Shown here: piece after piece, positions 43,722 through 52,770 of the stretch
Layout of the letters: the number at the start of each line of letters is the position of its first letter
Numbering within the stretch: position 1 is the stretch's first letter
Assembly (NCBI GenBank): GCA_964519665.1
Contig: CAZFIV010000019.1
Span: 30,413-94,412 of the forward strand
Length of the DNA: 64,000 nucleotides
Direction of reading: 5' to 3'
Origin: JANQQN01 sp964519665
GTDB taxonomy: Bacteria; Myxococcota; Kuafuiibacteriia; Kuafuiibacteriales; Kuafuiibacteriaceae
Translations under genes and position numbers: made by a program
The notes under the pieces: generated by a model
Seen by the model: only the letters and a program-made list of their open reading frames with translations
Told to the model about the DNA's origin: nothing
Databases searched by the model: none

Positions 43722-44780
43722 ATGGGACCACTACACGGAATCAAGATCGTAGAAATCGTCGGGATTGGGCCAGGCCCCTTCGCGGGTATGTTGCTGGCCG
43801 ATATGGGCGCCGAGGTACTGGCGATCGATCGCCCGGGGCCGAAGGCCCTGGGCGATATCGAGCGGGACGTCACGATACGCGGAAAGACCGTCATCGAGCT
43901 GAACCTCAAAGATGACGAAGACAAGGCCCGCGCCAAGGAGCTGATCGCCGAGGCCGATGCGTTGATCGAAGGCGGCCGGCCGGGCGTGATGGAGCGGCTC
44001 GGACTCGGGCCCAACGTCTGTTTGGCTCTCAATCCTCGACTCGTTTATGGGCGGATGACAGGTTGGGGGCAAGACGGTCCGCTCGCCCAGGCGGCCGGCC
44101 ACGATCTCAACTACATCGCTTTGTCGGGGGCCTTGTATTCGCTGGGGGTGGCGGGCTCGCCGCAACCGATTCCGCTGAATCTCGTGGGCGACTATGGCGG
44201 TGGCGCAATGTTCCTGGCCTTCGGCGTTGTCTGCGGTCTGCTCGAAGCGCGGCAGTCCGGACAAGGACAGGTCGTCGACGCCTCGATGGTCGAGGGCTCT
44301 TCGCTGCTGATGTCGATTTTCCACTCGCTCCGGGCCAGCGGAGCGTGGAACGACGAGCGCGGCAAAAACTTCCTCGATGGCGGCGCGCACTTTTACGGCG
44401 TCTTCGAAACTTCGGACGGTAAGTACGTCTCGTTTGGGGCCATCGAGCCACAGTTTATGATGGAGTTTATTCGTCTGACCGGTCTTGACGAGCGCTGGAT
44501 GCAGCAGCACATGAATCCCGGTTCGTGGCCGGAGCTCAAACAAGAACTGACGACCTTGTTCCGGAAAAGGACCCGTGACGAATGGTGTCAGCTGCTCGAA
44601 GGCACCGATAGTTGCTTCGCGCCCGTGTTGCCGTTCTGGGAAGCTCACCAGCACGCGCACAACCGGCATCGGGGTAGCTTCATCGAAGTCGACGGAGTCA
44701 TACAGCCGGGCCCGGCGCCGAAGTTTTCGAGAACAGTGCCGGTCGTGAAGAACGCCAAGCCCATCCGGCTCAACGAGTAG
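43722..44780 (+). CDS. CaiB/BaiF-family protein (alpha-methylacyl-CoA racemase-like)
   Basis: 352 residues from ATG 43722, with GAGG upstream. The AMACR-type residues are present: GHDLNYIALSGALY (catalytic His) and LVGDYGGGAMFLAFG (catalytic Asp), with the CoA-binding region LLADMGAEVLAIDRPG near the N terminus. Family length is about 360, so it is complete. It probably epimerises alpha-methyl acyl-CoA, or acts as a CoA transferase; the His-Asp pair favours the racemase. It is cytosolic. The 288-bp region before it contains a 6-bp palindrome (43502-43515, GTCGTC and GACGAC) but no gene. Its stop abuts a decayed CoA-binding gene on the other strand. Confidence 0.86.
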   Translation: MGPLHGIKIVEIVGIGPGPFAGMLLADMGAEVLAIDRPGPKALGDIERDVTIRGKTVIELNLKDDEDKARAKELIAEADALIEGGRPGVMERLGLGPNVCLALNPRLVYGRMTGWGQDGPLAQAAGHDLNYIALSGALYSLGVAGSPQPIPLNLVGDYGGGAMFLAFGVVCGLLEARQSGQGQVVDASMVEGSSLLMSIFHSLRASGAWNDERGKNFLDGGAHFYGVFETSDGKYVSFGAIEPQFMMEFIRLTGLDERWMQQHMNPGSWPELKQELTTLFRKRTRDEWCQLLEGTDSCFAPVLPFWEAHQHAHNRHRGSFIEVDGVIQPGPAPKFSRTVPVVKNAKPIRLNE

Positions 44781-45083
44781 GGTCTGCGCAGCCGACCCGC
44801 GGGCTACGGGGAGGGCCTCCGGCGTATCGGCGCCCTGGTGGATCCACACGTGCTCGATGCCCGCCTCGGCGGCGGCCTCGACCCAGGCAGCGGTCTGGGC
44901 CTTCGGCACCTCGATGATCACGCCCTGCACGGGCTGCGGCAAAGAGGCCAAGTCGGGGAAGGTCGGATCACCGTCGATATCGTCGGTCGACGGATCGACC
45001 GGGAAGACCACCGCGCCCTTCGTCTTGAGGTGGTTCCGGGGAACGATACCGACGTCGCCGAGGATGGGCCCATAGCTCCTTTT
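44781..45083 (-). pseudogene. Remnant of a CoA-binding domain protein
   Basis: The minus strand encodes GDVGIVPRNHLKTKGAVVFP, VDPSTDDIDGDPTFPDLASL and VWIHQGADTPEALPVA. This is the CoA-binding-protein pattern (Rossmann strand, pro-pro-valine loop, WIHxGTDTPEA). There is no start codon: a TGA lies directly upstream of the conserved part, and the expected N-terminal Rossmann motif is missing. At its 3' end it runs into the CaiB gene. I read it as a truncated pseudogene. Confidence 0.55.
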
Positions 45084-45150
45084 TCAAGAAATCGCCGCGG
45101 CATGAATCAAGCGCCCGGGCGATGTCGCCTTGGTCGGCGAGGGCTACGAC

Positions 45151-46119
45151 ATGCGGCTGAATCGCGAGACGTTCGTCATCTTGACTTCACTGGCTATGAT
45201 CGCCTGCGGCGATTCGAACGGAACCTCTCCGGGACCGGACTCGAAGGTGACCCGGGACGCTGGTTTCGAGGCGCCCAATCCGGATTCTGGGTTTGTGAGC
45301 GTGGACTCCGGTACCGGCCTCGATGCCGGGGCATCTCTGGACGCTGGGCATGAGCGGGACGCTGGCGAGTCACAGGACGCCCGGGTCGACTCAGGTTGCT
45401 GGTTACCTGAAGCGGACGGCCCGGGGGCTGGATACAGCGGGCCCGAGCCGATGGCCTACTACACCTTCGACGAGATACATCGGGCCGGCTCCACGGTCAT
45501 CGACGTGGTGGGGACGGCTGACATGGAGGCCAACGCCGCCGTTTCGTTCGACGCCCCTGGCCCGGTCGGCCAGGCCATGCGACTCGACGGCCGGGAGTCC
45601 ATCGCGACGTCGACAACCGCGAAGACCGATGCGTTCAGCGTAAGCCTGTGGGTGCGACCCGCGAGCTGGCCGAGCTTGGAGAGGACGATGATTCTCAACC
45701 AGGGGATTGGTTCCGAACCCTGGACCGGCTGGGGCGTTGCGATCCGGCCGTCGGGCCAGCTGGCGGCGTTCGTGGAAGGTGGCGGGGGCCCCGAGCGGGA
45801 GTACGTCGCCGATGCGCCACGATGCGTCGACATCGACACGTGGGTTCATCTCGCCGCCACCATGGACGGCTCCACGCTCCGACTGTACGCAAACGGACGT
45901 TTCGCAGCTTCTGTAGCAGCCCCCGTTCCAGCCATCGCTTTTGGAGACCTCGGGTTCGTGCTCGGGTGGCACAGCTACTACGAGGACTTCTACTTCGACG
46001 GCGACGTCGACGAGGTGGCCCTCTGGAGCGAAGTGCTCGGGACCGACGACATCCGAGAGATCTACTTCTCAGGCAGGGACGGTATCTACTTTACGACCCC
46101 GGTTCGCGGCGCCGAATAG
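45151..46119 (+). CDS. LamG-domain lipoprotein
   Basis: 322 residues from ATG 45151, with GAGG upstream. A signal peptide ends in SLAMIACGDSN, a lipoprotein attachment site. An Asp/Ala/Gly-rich linker (SLDAGHERDAGESQDAR) follows, of the type frequent in Myxococcota and Bradymonadota surface proteins. Residues about 105-315 are a concanavalin-like LamG domain (MAYYTFDEIHRAGSTVIDV, FSVSLWVRPASW, WVHLAATMDGSTLRLYANG, DVDEVALWSEVL). Such domains bind carbohydrates or cell surfaces. It is probably displayed on the outer membrane. No enzyme domain is attached. Confidence 0.8.
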   Translation: MRLNRETFVILTSLAMIACGDSNGTSPGPDSKVTRDAGFEAPNPDSGFVSVDSGTGLDAGASLDAGHERDAGESQDARVDSGCWLPEADGPGAGYSGPEPMAYYTFDEIHRAGSTVIDVVGTADMEANAAVSFDAPGPVGQAMRLDGRESIATSTTAKTDAFSVSLWVRPASWPSLERTMILNQGIGSEPWTGWGVAIRPSGQLAAFVEGGGGPEREYVADAPRCVDIDTWVHLAATMDGSTLRLYANGRFAASVAAPVPAIAFGDLGFVLGWHSYYEDFYFDGDVDEVALWSEVLGTDDIREIYFSGRDGIYFTTPVRGAE

Positions 46120-46205
46120 CAGCGCATGCCGAACAGGCCGTCGCCGAATTCAATACCATGAAGAAGTGGGGTGCGGCGGCCGTGGGCTCTCGAAGCTATC
46201 GAGTC

Positions 46206-46733
46206 TCATCCCACGAGGGGGCGAGGGACCTGCTCGCGGTCGACGCAGTCGCCGAACAGCAGGACCGTAAAGAGTCCATCGAGGGTGGTACCGGTTCGAT
46301 AGACAAATATCGCTTCGTTGTTCGGTCGGTCTTCCAGGGCGATGCCGCCCGGGAAGTCGACGGAGACCGTTTCATAGCCGGTACCTGAAACGACAAACAT
46401 GCCTCCCTTATCTTGGCCGTCTGCGGACCGCATGGCGGCTCGAAAGACGAAGCTCCAGGCCAGGTCGTTGAGGCCGGTCTTGCTCACGCCGGAGTTGACC
46501 AGGGGGGACAAGATCGTCTTTCGAACCAGGAACAAGGTGTCCTCTGGGCACCCGAATCGATCGGGCAAGCTCGCCGAGCGCAGGTCACCCACCCGAGGGA
46601 CGTCGATCTGGTGACGAACAATGTGGGAAGGCGTGTTGGGCAGCGCAAGGCCGTATCCTTGACCTTGGGAAGCGCTCGCGCACGCTGACAAGGCGCACCC
46701 GGCGACGATGACGAGGTCGCAGACTCTTCGCAT
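46206..46733 (-). CDS. Putative lipoprotein, unknown function
   Basis: 175 residues with signal peptide MRRVCDLVIVAGCALSACAS; the lipobox is LSAC. The mature part is beta-rich and contains two Cys (FGCPEDTLF and FGDCVDREQV) that may form a disulfide. No known domain recognised. It lies 32 bp after the four-helix membrane protein gene (46766-47431) on the same strand, so the two may be co-transcribed, and it is convergent with the LamG gene. Confidence 0.65.
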   Translation of the reverse strand: MRRVCDLVIVAGCALSACASASQGQGYGLALPNTPSHIVRHQIDVPRVGDLRSASLPDRFGCPEDTLFLVRKTILSPLVNSGVSKTGLNDLAWSFVFRAAMRSADGQDKGGMFVVSGTGYETVSVDFPGGIALEDRPNNEAIFVYRTGTTLDGLFTVLLFGDCVDREQVPRPLVG

Positions 46734-46765
46734 GATGGTGGATTAGCGCGAGGGGGTCTTCGAGA

Positions 46766-47431
46766 CTAGGGGGCCCGAAAGCGCCGGGTGGCGAGCGCGA
46801 CGATCCACCACCCGGCAACGGTGATACCGATCAAGGCGACTGGTCCGGTGAGTACGATGGTCCCCCGCAGGCTTTCGGGGAAGGCGGTGGTGCCCGGGCC
46901 GTCGAGGAGAGAACCCGCGGCGATGTACAGCGCAAAGCCCATTCGCCACAGATGCCGGGCGATGCGGTGGGCGGGGTTGCGGCCTCGCAACACGAAATAG
47001 GTGAGGTCGCCCATGAGGGCCACGGCCGCCACTGTTGCAAAGAAGAAGTAGGGTTCGGCGCCGAAGCCGTCTTTGAGGCCCGAAGGATGGGCCTGGGCTT
47101 CGAGGCCGAAGCACACCGACGCGGCCACCAAGCCCGTCACCAACAACGCGCTCAGGACTTCGAAGAGCCCGACCCGACCCGGCGTCCTTTGGAGCGTGGC
47201 GTACGAGGACACCACCAAGTAGACCGTGAAGATCCCGGCGATGACGGTGATGGCCTGAGGTATCTGAAGCGCGTATACCGCCCCCCCGCCTCCGGTGATG
47301 ACCATCGACCCGACGAACACCTGGCCGGCCTTTCGATGCAGCTTCGAGCCTTTGGTCGCGAACAGCGCGATGACGCCGGATAGAAAGGCCACGGTGCCGG
47401 CGATGACGTGAGTGATGATGAGCAGTGACAC
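46766..47431 (-). CDS. DUF2306-like multi-helix membrane protein
   Basis: 221 residues with about six to seven membrane helices: LLIITHVIAGTVAFLSGVIAL, KLHRKAGQVFVGSMVIT, ITVIAGIFTVYLVVSSYATL, LFEVLSALLVTGLVAA, FFFATVAAVALMGDL and IGITVAGWWIVALAT. The His after the first helix (ITHVIAGT) and the KLHRKAG motif are characteristic of the DUF2306 group of small membrane proteins, function unknown. It is divergent from the AraC-type regulator across a 186-bp region with two inverted repeats (see below), so it is probably regulated by it. Confidence 0.75.
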   Translation of the reverse strand: MSLLIITHVIAGTVAFLSGVIALFATKGSKLHRKAGQVFVGSMVITGGGGAVYALQIPQAITVIAGIFTVYLVVSSYATLQRTPGRVGLFEVLSALLVTGLVAASVCFGLEAQAHPSGLKDGFGAEPYFFFATVAAVALMGDLTYFVLRGRNPAHRIARHLWRMGFALYIAAGSLLDGPGTTAFPESLRGTIVLTGPVALIGITVAGWWIVALATRRFRAP

Positions 47432-47468
47432 GATCGGTACTCCTTCAGTGCGGGGTATGCACTACATA

Positions 47469-47574
47469 AGACCCTATCAAGCCCGGGTTCGCCGGGCGTC
47501 CGGCCACGTCCAAACGGACGGATCCGGTGTCCGTGCCGTCCTTGTCGGACACCAATCGCAAGTCCATAGGGTCT
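47469..47574. promoter_or_regulatory. Paired 9-bp inverted repeat flanking the divergent promoter region
   Basis: AGACCCTAT at 47469-47477 and its exact complement ATAGGGTCT at 47566-47574 lie on both sides of the region between the DUF2306-like gene and the AraC-type gene. Such distant arms fit a dimeric regulator that loops DNA. The evidence is sequence symmetry only. Confidence 0.4.
47526..47553. promoter_or_regulatory. 8-bp inverted repeat, possible operator
   Basis: GGTGTCCG at 47526-47533, a 12-base spacer, and CGGACACC at 47546-47553 form a perfect 8-bp inverted repeat inside the same divergent region. It is a candidate binding site for the AraC-type protein encoded immediately to the right. 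Confidence 0.45.
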
Positions 47575-47617
47575 GCTGTATTGCGTTTGCCTGGAGCGCA
47601 GGGGGAGTCTAGGGCGG

Positions 47618-48727
47618 ATGGCCTACGCAATTGGATGCACGACTCTCGGAGCGATCGGCTTCGCGCTCAGCCTGCTCGCGACGCAGCGCTCCGACCGGAC
47701 GTCGTCTCCTCTGGTGGCCTTCCTGTTGGCGGCGGCGGTGCTGGTGGCCCAACGGGTCGCCGTGACGCTCGGAGCCAGCGCCCAAGCCCTGGTGATGGTC
47801 GCGAGCCTGCCCGCGGCCTTTCTGCTGGGGCCGACCCTTTGGTTCTACGTGGGGCGCCTGACCGGCCGCCCGGATCCCGGTCGCCGCGCCTTCGCTTCGC
47901 ATCTATTGGTTCCAGGTGCGGCAGCGGTCGTCGCCCTCGGGTTTGCCTTCCTGTCGGCGTCCGACCGGACGACGATGCTGGTGCGGGGTGACTTGCCCGA
48001 AGGGGGCCTTGCCGCGGGGCTGGCCTTGGCGACGTTCGTCCTCGTTGTGTTGTGGGCGCCTCACTCCGGCCTATATCTGTTCGGGTGCCTCCGGAGCTTG
48101 GTTCGGCATCGCAACCGCCTCGAGCAAGTATTCGCGAGCACCGGCGCGAAGGAGCGAAGCTGGCTGAGGGTCTTGGCGGTCGCCCTGTTTGCTGTTTGGC
48201 TGACCGCGACGGCCGCCTTGCTGTCCGACAACCTGCTCGGCGGTCCGATGGTCGGCGCGGCCGTCCCCGCTTTGATGGGCTTGATGATGATCTGGTGCCT
48301 AGCGCTATGGGCGCTCCGCTGCCGGCCGAAGCCGCAGCCCCAGCGCACGACGGGCGCTCCGGCCAAGTATGGGCGGTCGGCGTTGAGCGACGCTCGAGCG
48401 GCCCGGCTGGTTCGCAAGATCGACGCCGTCATGGTGGAAGAGCGCTTGTTTATGGACCCCGATCTGAATCTGTCCGATCTCGCCGGGCGGCTCGGCGCTA
48501 CGCGCAATCACGTTTCGCAGGCTCTCAACGGCGTGCTCGGCGAGACTTTCTTCGATTATGTTCACCGCTACCGGATCGAAGCGGCCAGGCAGCAACTCAT
48601 CGAGGGACAGAAGACCGTCCTCGAGATCGCCACCGAAGTCGGTTTTCACGCCCGCTCGTCCTTCTATACGGCTTTCAAGAAGGTCGTGGGCATGACGCCC
48701 AGCGAGTTCCGCAAGAAAGGCGGATGA
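47618..48727 (+). CDS. Membrane-anchored AraC-family transcriptional regulator
   Basis: 369 residues. The N-terminal about 230 residues contain seven hydrophobic helices (for example IGCTTLGAIGFALSLLA, AAFLLGPTLWFYVGRL, LLVPGAAAVVALGFAFL, VLAVALFAVWLTATAALL). The C-terminal about 100 residues are an AraC-type double helix-turn-helix: LNLSDLAGRLGATRNHVSQA and LEIATEVGFHARSSFYTAFK, with YRIEAARQQL between. This 7TM-AraC architecture senses an envelope or lipid signal. Divergent genes are common targets; the facing DUF2306-like gene and the inverted repeats between fit that. The start is ATG 47618. Confidence 0.85.
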   Translation: MAYAIGCTTLGAIGFALSLLATQRSDRTSSPLVAFLLAAAVLVAQRVAVTLGASAQALVMVASLPAAFLLGPTLWFYVGRLTGRPDPGRRAFASHLLVPGAAAVVALGFAFLSASDRTTMLVRGDLPEGGLAAGLALATFVLVVLWAPHSGLYLFGCLRSLVRHRNRLEQVFASTGAKERSWLRVLAVALFAVWLTATAALLSDNLLGGPMVGAAVPALMGLMMIWCLALWALRCRPKPQPQRTTGAPAKYGRSALSDARAARLVRKIDAVMVEERLFMDPDLNLSDLAGRLGATRNHVSQALNGVLGETFFDYVHRYRIEAARQQLIEGQKTVLEIATEVGFHARSSFYTAFKKVVGMTPSEFRKKGG

Positions 48728-48793
48728 AGCTCGAGGAGCGCCGCCGGCTCAACGGACCGGGACTGTCGGCGGGCGGTCCGAGGCCGTGAAGGC

Positions 48794-49195
48794 TTAGTTG
48801 CAACTGCAGCCGGCGGCCGCGGCCAGCGGGTCGGCCAGCGTACTGGGAATGCAGGCCGAGTCGTCGAACGGCAAGAGCGCCGCCGCCTCGGCGCTGCAGT
48901 CCGAGCAGCACACGTACGGCTCGCCGCAGCCTCCGGCCGCGCAGCCCTCGATCGTGCAGAAGCCACCTTGGTCGGCGCTCAAGCACAGTGCCGCGTCGAA
49001 CTCCGAACAATCCGTATCTTCCGCGCACGGGGTTCCGGTGCCGTCCGCGAGCACGGGGAGCGTCGGCTGCTCCGGATCCTCGGACTCTCCCCCGCGCGGG
49101 GTCGTCCGCTGGTAGGAGTTCTGCAGCTCGTCTTGCACGACGGTCGCGAACTCCTGCACCTCGAGGATCAGATCCTCGGCCAGCGTTCGGCTGGC
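48794..49195 (-). pseudogene. C-terminal Cys-rich part of the dehalogenase-like lipoprotein, after an in-frame TAG
   Basis: This continues in the same frame directly after the TAG at 49196-49198. It reads ASRTLAEDLILEVQEFATVV, QDELQNSYQRT, then a spacer and a domain with about a dozen Cys (GTPCAEDTDCSEF, GCAAGGCGEPYVCCSDC). The sequence around the stop, LALPEGWT-stop-ASRTLAEDL, fits one continuous domain in which the stop replaces an aromatic residue. As a separate protein it would start at GTG 49159 with no signal peptide, which a Cys-rich secreted domain needs, so it is a cut-off tail. Confidence 0.6.
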
Positions 49196-50839
49196 CTAGG
49201 TCCACCCCTCAGGCAGCGCGAGGCGGGATCCCAGGTCCGCGAGGTCTTCGACCTGAAGCTCCGGATCGACGATCTGCGACAGGGACTGCATCACGTAGAC
49301 CGAGCCGTCGGGCGCCGTGAGCTCATAGACCTCCGTCCCGGCATCGTACGTGAAGCGTGAGGTCCGAATGACCGTGCCCTCCTCATAAGGAGTCTGTGTC
49401 TGGCCGGGGCTCGCCACGACCGTGGCGATGAAGCGCATCTCCAGGTCTCCGAAGCGCTGCCGTTCGAGGGCGCGCGGTCCGCTCGACAGGACGATGGAGC
49501 TCAGCAAGCCGATCCTCGGTCCGTTCAGGGCGACCTGGGCCGCGCCGGTCTCCGCTTGGATGGCGTCCGGGTCGAGCGCCGCCCATGCGTCGGGGTCGCA
49601 GTCGCTGATGTTCTGGGTACCCCAGACCTCGACCTCGAACTCACCTCCGTTGGCCCGCGCGAGGAGGACCTCGCAGTAGCGAGGGCCGATATCGAAGCGG
49701 ACGGGCTCGGCGGCGAAAGCCTCCACGAGCCGAGTCGCGATGTCGACCCCTTGGTCATCTTGCAGGAAGTGGCTCGCTTCAGGCAGCCGCACGTGCGGCA
49801 TGCCGGTCGAGCCCGGCACCGAGAGCAGCAGATCGTTCTGCGTTTCACACGAGCCGAGCTGGCCGGGGTCGTTCGCCGCCCAGATGGTGGTGAACGGCTT
49901 CTCGAACGCGCTCAGCCCCTCCCACGCTGCTTGGGTCGCGCCGGGGACGTCGTTGATCAGCGACGGGAACACGCGCGGGCCGGCCATGTAGATCCGGCTC
50001 GGGAACGGCGCATCGTAGGCCGCCTCTTCGTCGGCCGGCAAATCGAACCAGGTCATGGCTTCGAGGGTCTCCGAAGGACGGAACGACTCCCCGGTCATCG
50101 CGTATTCGATCCATTCGCCGAAGTCCTGGTTTGTCGGCTGAAGCAGGTCGCACCCGTCGTAGAACGGCTGCTGCTGGGGCGGAATGCCGGCGTAAGGAGC
50201 GGGGAGGTCTGCGATCGCGTCCGGATCCTCGACCGGCGGGAACAGCTGGACGCCCGCGGGGAAGACCGGGAGCGCCCCGTCGCCGACGGCGATGCGCGCG
50301 AACCACGCGGGGTGGAGGCCGGCGACTCGCAGCCCGACCACGCTTCCCCAGTCCTGAACGAAGAGGTTGATGTCGCGCAGCTCGAGCGCCTCGATGAACG
50401 CCTCGAGCCGCTCGTTGTGGAGCAGGTAGCTGTACGACTCGAGGTCGACCGGCTTGTCGGAGCGCCCCATGCCGAGGTGATCCATGGCGATGGTGCGGTA
50501 GCCGGCGTCCGCGAGCACCGGAATCATCTTTCGGTACAGGTACGACCACGACGGCTGCCCGTGCAGCAACAGCACGACCGGGCCGTCGGCCGGCCCCTCC
50601 TCGACGTAGGCTTGGCGCAGCCCGTCGATCTCGACGTACTTGGGCACGAAGTCCCAGCCGGGCAGCGAAGCGAAGCACGCGTCCGGCGTTCGGACGAAGG
50701 CGACGCCGTCGGGCGTCGTCCGAACCTCGGCCTCGGCTTCGCAGGTGCTCGCCGACGTGTTGGCCGCCTGCTCGTCTTCGCAGCCGAACGGAGCGATGAG
50801 GCATAGGAGGATGAAGGGTAGGTTGCGTTGGAGGCGCAT
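49196..50839 (-). CDS. Haloalkane-dehalogenase-like lipoprotein (main part, ends at a TAG that looks like a nonsense change)
   Basis: 547 residues from ATG 50839, with AAAGGA upstream. The signal peptide (NLPFILLCLIAPFGC) has a lipobox Cys. Residues about 45-340 are an alpha/beta hydrolase of the haloalkane dehalogenase type: HGQPSWSYLYRKM (oxyanion/halide region), nucleophile Asp in LFVQDWGSVVGLRVAG, and the distal His in PEASHFLQDDQG. The C-terminal about 160 residues are a beta-rich extension (IRTSRFTYDAGTEVYELTAP) that continues after the stop. Members with intact triads hydrolyse halogenated alkanes or act as serum-type hydrolases; the triad is intact here. The protein is anchored at the cell envelope. 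Confidence 0.8.
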   Translation of the reverse strand: MRLQRNLPFILLCLIAPFGCEDEQAANTSASTCEAEAEVRTTPDGVAFVRTPDACFASLPGWDFVPKYVEIDGLRQAYVEEGPADGPVVLLLHGQPSWSYLYRKMIPVLADAGYRTIAMDHLGMGRSDKPVDLESYSYLLHNERLEAFIEALELRDINLFVQDWGSVVGLRVAGLHPAWFARIAVGDGALPVFPAGVQLFPPVEDPDAIADLPAPYAGIPPQQQPFYDGCDLLQPTNQDFGEWIEYAMTGESFRPSETLEAMTWFDLPADEEAAYDAPFPSRIYMAGPRVFPSLINDVPGATQAAWEGLSAFEKPFTTIWAANDPGQLGSCETQNDLLLSVPGSTGMPHVRLPEASHFLQDDQGVDIATRLVEAFAAEPVRFDIGPRYCEVLLARANGGEFEVEVWGTQNISDCDPDAWAALDPDAIQAETGAAQVALNGPRIGLLSSIVLSSGPRALERQRFGDLEMRFIATVVASPGQTQTPYEEGTVIRTSRFTYDAGTEVYELTAPDGSVYVMQSLSQIVDPELQVEDLADLGSRLALPEGWT

Positions 50840-51267
50840 TCGATTCCTTTCGTGGACGCGTCGTGTCTTCCGTCGAAGTCCTGCCGTGGGGAACCCGACG
50901 TCGCGACGTGCGATGCACAAAGTTCCGTTGCGAAGTGTTGCGCTCACCTTGTGGTCCGCATCCCAGACCCGGGCACGGCGGGCGGTCCGTCGGGGGCGGG
51001 GGGCGGTCCGAGGCAGTGGCGATTCGGTTACGACCGGGATGACTTTTTGCGCCCTTCGCGACGACCTATTCGTCCCGCTCCGAGCGGGGGCGCGTGGTCT
51101 ATGGACCGAACGCTCCAGCCGTTATAGACCCCAGGCGTCCGACGGACGGTCATCCTATTCACTCGGCGGCAAACGCCCTCCACCTGACGGGAGTGGTCAT
51201 GCTTATGCGTATACGAACAATGGTCGGTTGTGCTCTCGGCGAATCGAAAGCGGCTCGTGGTCTCTCG
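50840..51267. other. Divergent intergenic stretch
   Basis: It lies between the dehalogenase-like gene (minus) and the outer-membrane protein gene (plus) and must carry both promoters. Open frames in it lack protein character. No strong repeat, tRNA or known operator was recognised. Confidence 0.5.
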
Positions 51268-52755
51268 ATGAACGATCGAATCGCCTATTTGGTGCTGGTC
51301 GGCTTCATCGTCTCGCTGGCGCCTAGCGCGCGGGCCCAAGACGGCGAAGACTTTTTCGGGTGTGGTCCCACCCAAGACAGCGCTCGAGAGGCGCTGGCCA
51401 AGAACATCGGGTCTCGGGTCGAGTCTGCGTACGAAGACCTGATGACGGTCGAGGGAGAAAAAGAGACTCAGCGCATCACCGCGTCCGTCAATGTGCAGAG
51501 CCAGCTCGACCTGCGCGGCATCCGGATGAATCGCCAAGACGACGGAACGTACTGTGCGTTCCAGTCCCCGGAGCCTCTTCGGCAGGTGTTCGAGTCGGCG
51601 CTCAAGCTGGTCTTCGACAGCTGCGACCCCCAAGCGGACAATTTCGAGGAGCGCCTGAGTCAGTGCCGGCGGCAGGTGACGACGGCGAAGACGCTCTTCG
51701 CGCTGTTCCGAGCTCCGGGGGCGGCGAGCAGCGAAGAGTTCTCACGGCTTTTTGATCGGAGCACGGCCATCGAGGCGGCAGCGGCGAGAGCGCTCCATCA
51801 ATCGGTCACGTTCACCGTCGCATCCGACGGGCGTTACGACCGCGACAAATCGGTGGTCGTAGTCGACGAAGCCTCGTACGGTTTGGGCGAGGCGATCCCG
51901 CTCGCCGCCGGCAGCATCGACTACGCGATCCAAGTACCGGGCTACTGCCCTATCCGGGGTCGCCTCCGACTGAAAAAGGGCACTGAACGGGTGCCGGTGG
52001 ACGAGCGAGTCTCGCACGACCTTTCGGACGCCACATTTCCGGTCATAGTTTTCGTTTCGAGCGAACGGGGGGCTCTGTTCGTTGACGGCAAACCATCGAG
52101 CCTCAGTCAACAGAACCGCGTCGATCGCTGCTCGGGCACGCTGCCCTGGAGGTTCAACGCGGCGGACGGTCAAGTGTTAGACGGCGAGGTCGACCTCGAG
52201 CCCGGCCAAGAAGAGACCGAAGAGATCGTCGTATCCGACCGCAAGTTCCTGGCTCGAATGTCGAAGGCCTGGGACGAGCGGACGGCGGTCATGTTCCGGT
52301 ACGGCGGCGGAGTGCCGCTGCGGAGCAACATCGACACGAATTGGGTGCAGACGGTTCAGGTCGACTACATGGCCGTCTACGGCCCCATTCGCTACGGCGG
52401 TGGTATTCTGTACGGCTACGCGGGGCCGAAAGACCACCAATTCGAGGGCTACCTCAAGCTCGTGGCGCAGGTGACACGGGTCGGCGACTACCCGCTACAC
52501 ATCGGCAGCAATCTCGCCTTCATCCCGTACATCGGCGTGGAAGGCGGTTTGGGCTATCACGGCCTGCGTCCGGAGGACACGCGCACCCGCGGTGACTTCG
52601 GGAGTGTCACGGAGTCGATCATCGTGTTTCGCGGGGTGCTCGGGACGTCGTTGACCCTGAACGAGCGGTTCTCGTTGGTAGCCGAGTACAATTGGGCCTT
52701 CGTGACGCACGAGCGCCGAATGGGCCTCAGCCTTGGTCTCGCGGTGCTCTTCTGA
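51268..52755 (+). CDS. Secreted outer-membrane beta-barrel-type protein, unknown function
   Basis: 495 residues from ATG 51268. The signal peptide is YLVLVGFIVSLAPSARA, cut before QDGEDFFG. The periplasmic N-terminal part (about 30-330) has pairs of Cys (FFGCGPTQD, FDSCDPQAD, VPGYCPIRGR, DRCSGTLPW). The C-terminal about 170 residues are alternating strands (VMFRYGGGVPLRSNI, YGPIRYGGGILYGYAG, FSLVAEYNWAFVTHERRMG) ending in Phe, the usual outer-membrane beta-barrel finish. No known family was recognised. It is presumably an outer-membrane protein with a periplasmic domain. Confidence 0.7.
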   Translation: MNDRIAYLVLVGFIVSLAPSARAQDGEDFFGCGPTQDSAREALAKNIGSRVESAYEDLMTVEGEKETQRITASVNVQSQLDLRGIRMNRQDDGTYCAFQSPEPLRQVFESALKLVFDSCDPQADNFEERLSQCRRQVTTAKTLFALFRAPGAASSEEFSRLFDRSTAIEAAAARALHQSVTFTVASDGRYDRDKSVVVVDEASYGLGEAIPLAAGSIDYAIQVPGYCPIRGRLRLKKGTERVPVDERVSHDLSDATFPVIVFVSSERGALFVDGKPSSLSQQNRVDRCSGTLPWRFNAADGQVLDGEVDLEPGQEETEEIVVSDRKFLARMSKAWDERTAVMFRYGGGVPLRSNIDTNWVQTVQVDYMAVYGPIRYGGGILYGYAGPKDHQFEGYLKLVAQVTRVGDYPLHIGSNLAFIPYIGVEGGLGYHGLRPEDTRTRGDFGSVTESIIVFRGVLGTSLTLNERFSLVAEYNWAFVTHERRMGLSLGLAVLF

Positions 52756-52770
52756 CGTTGCGCCCGCGGC

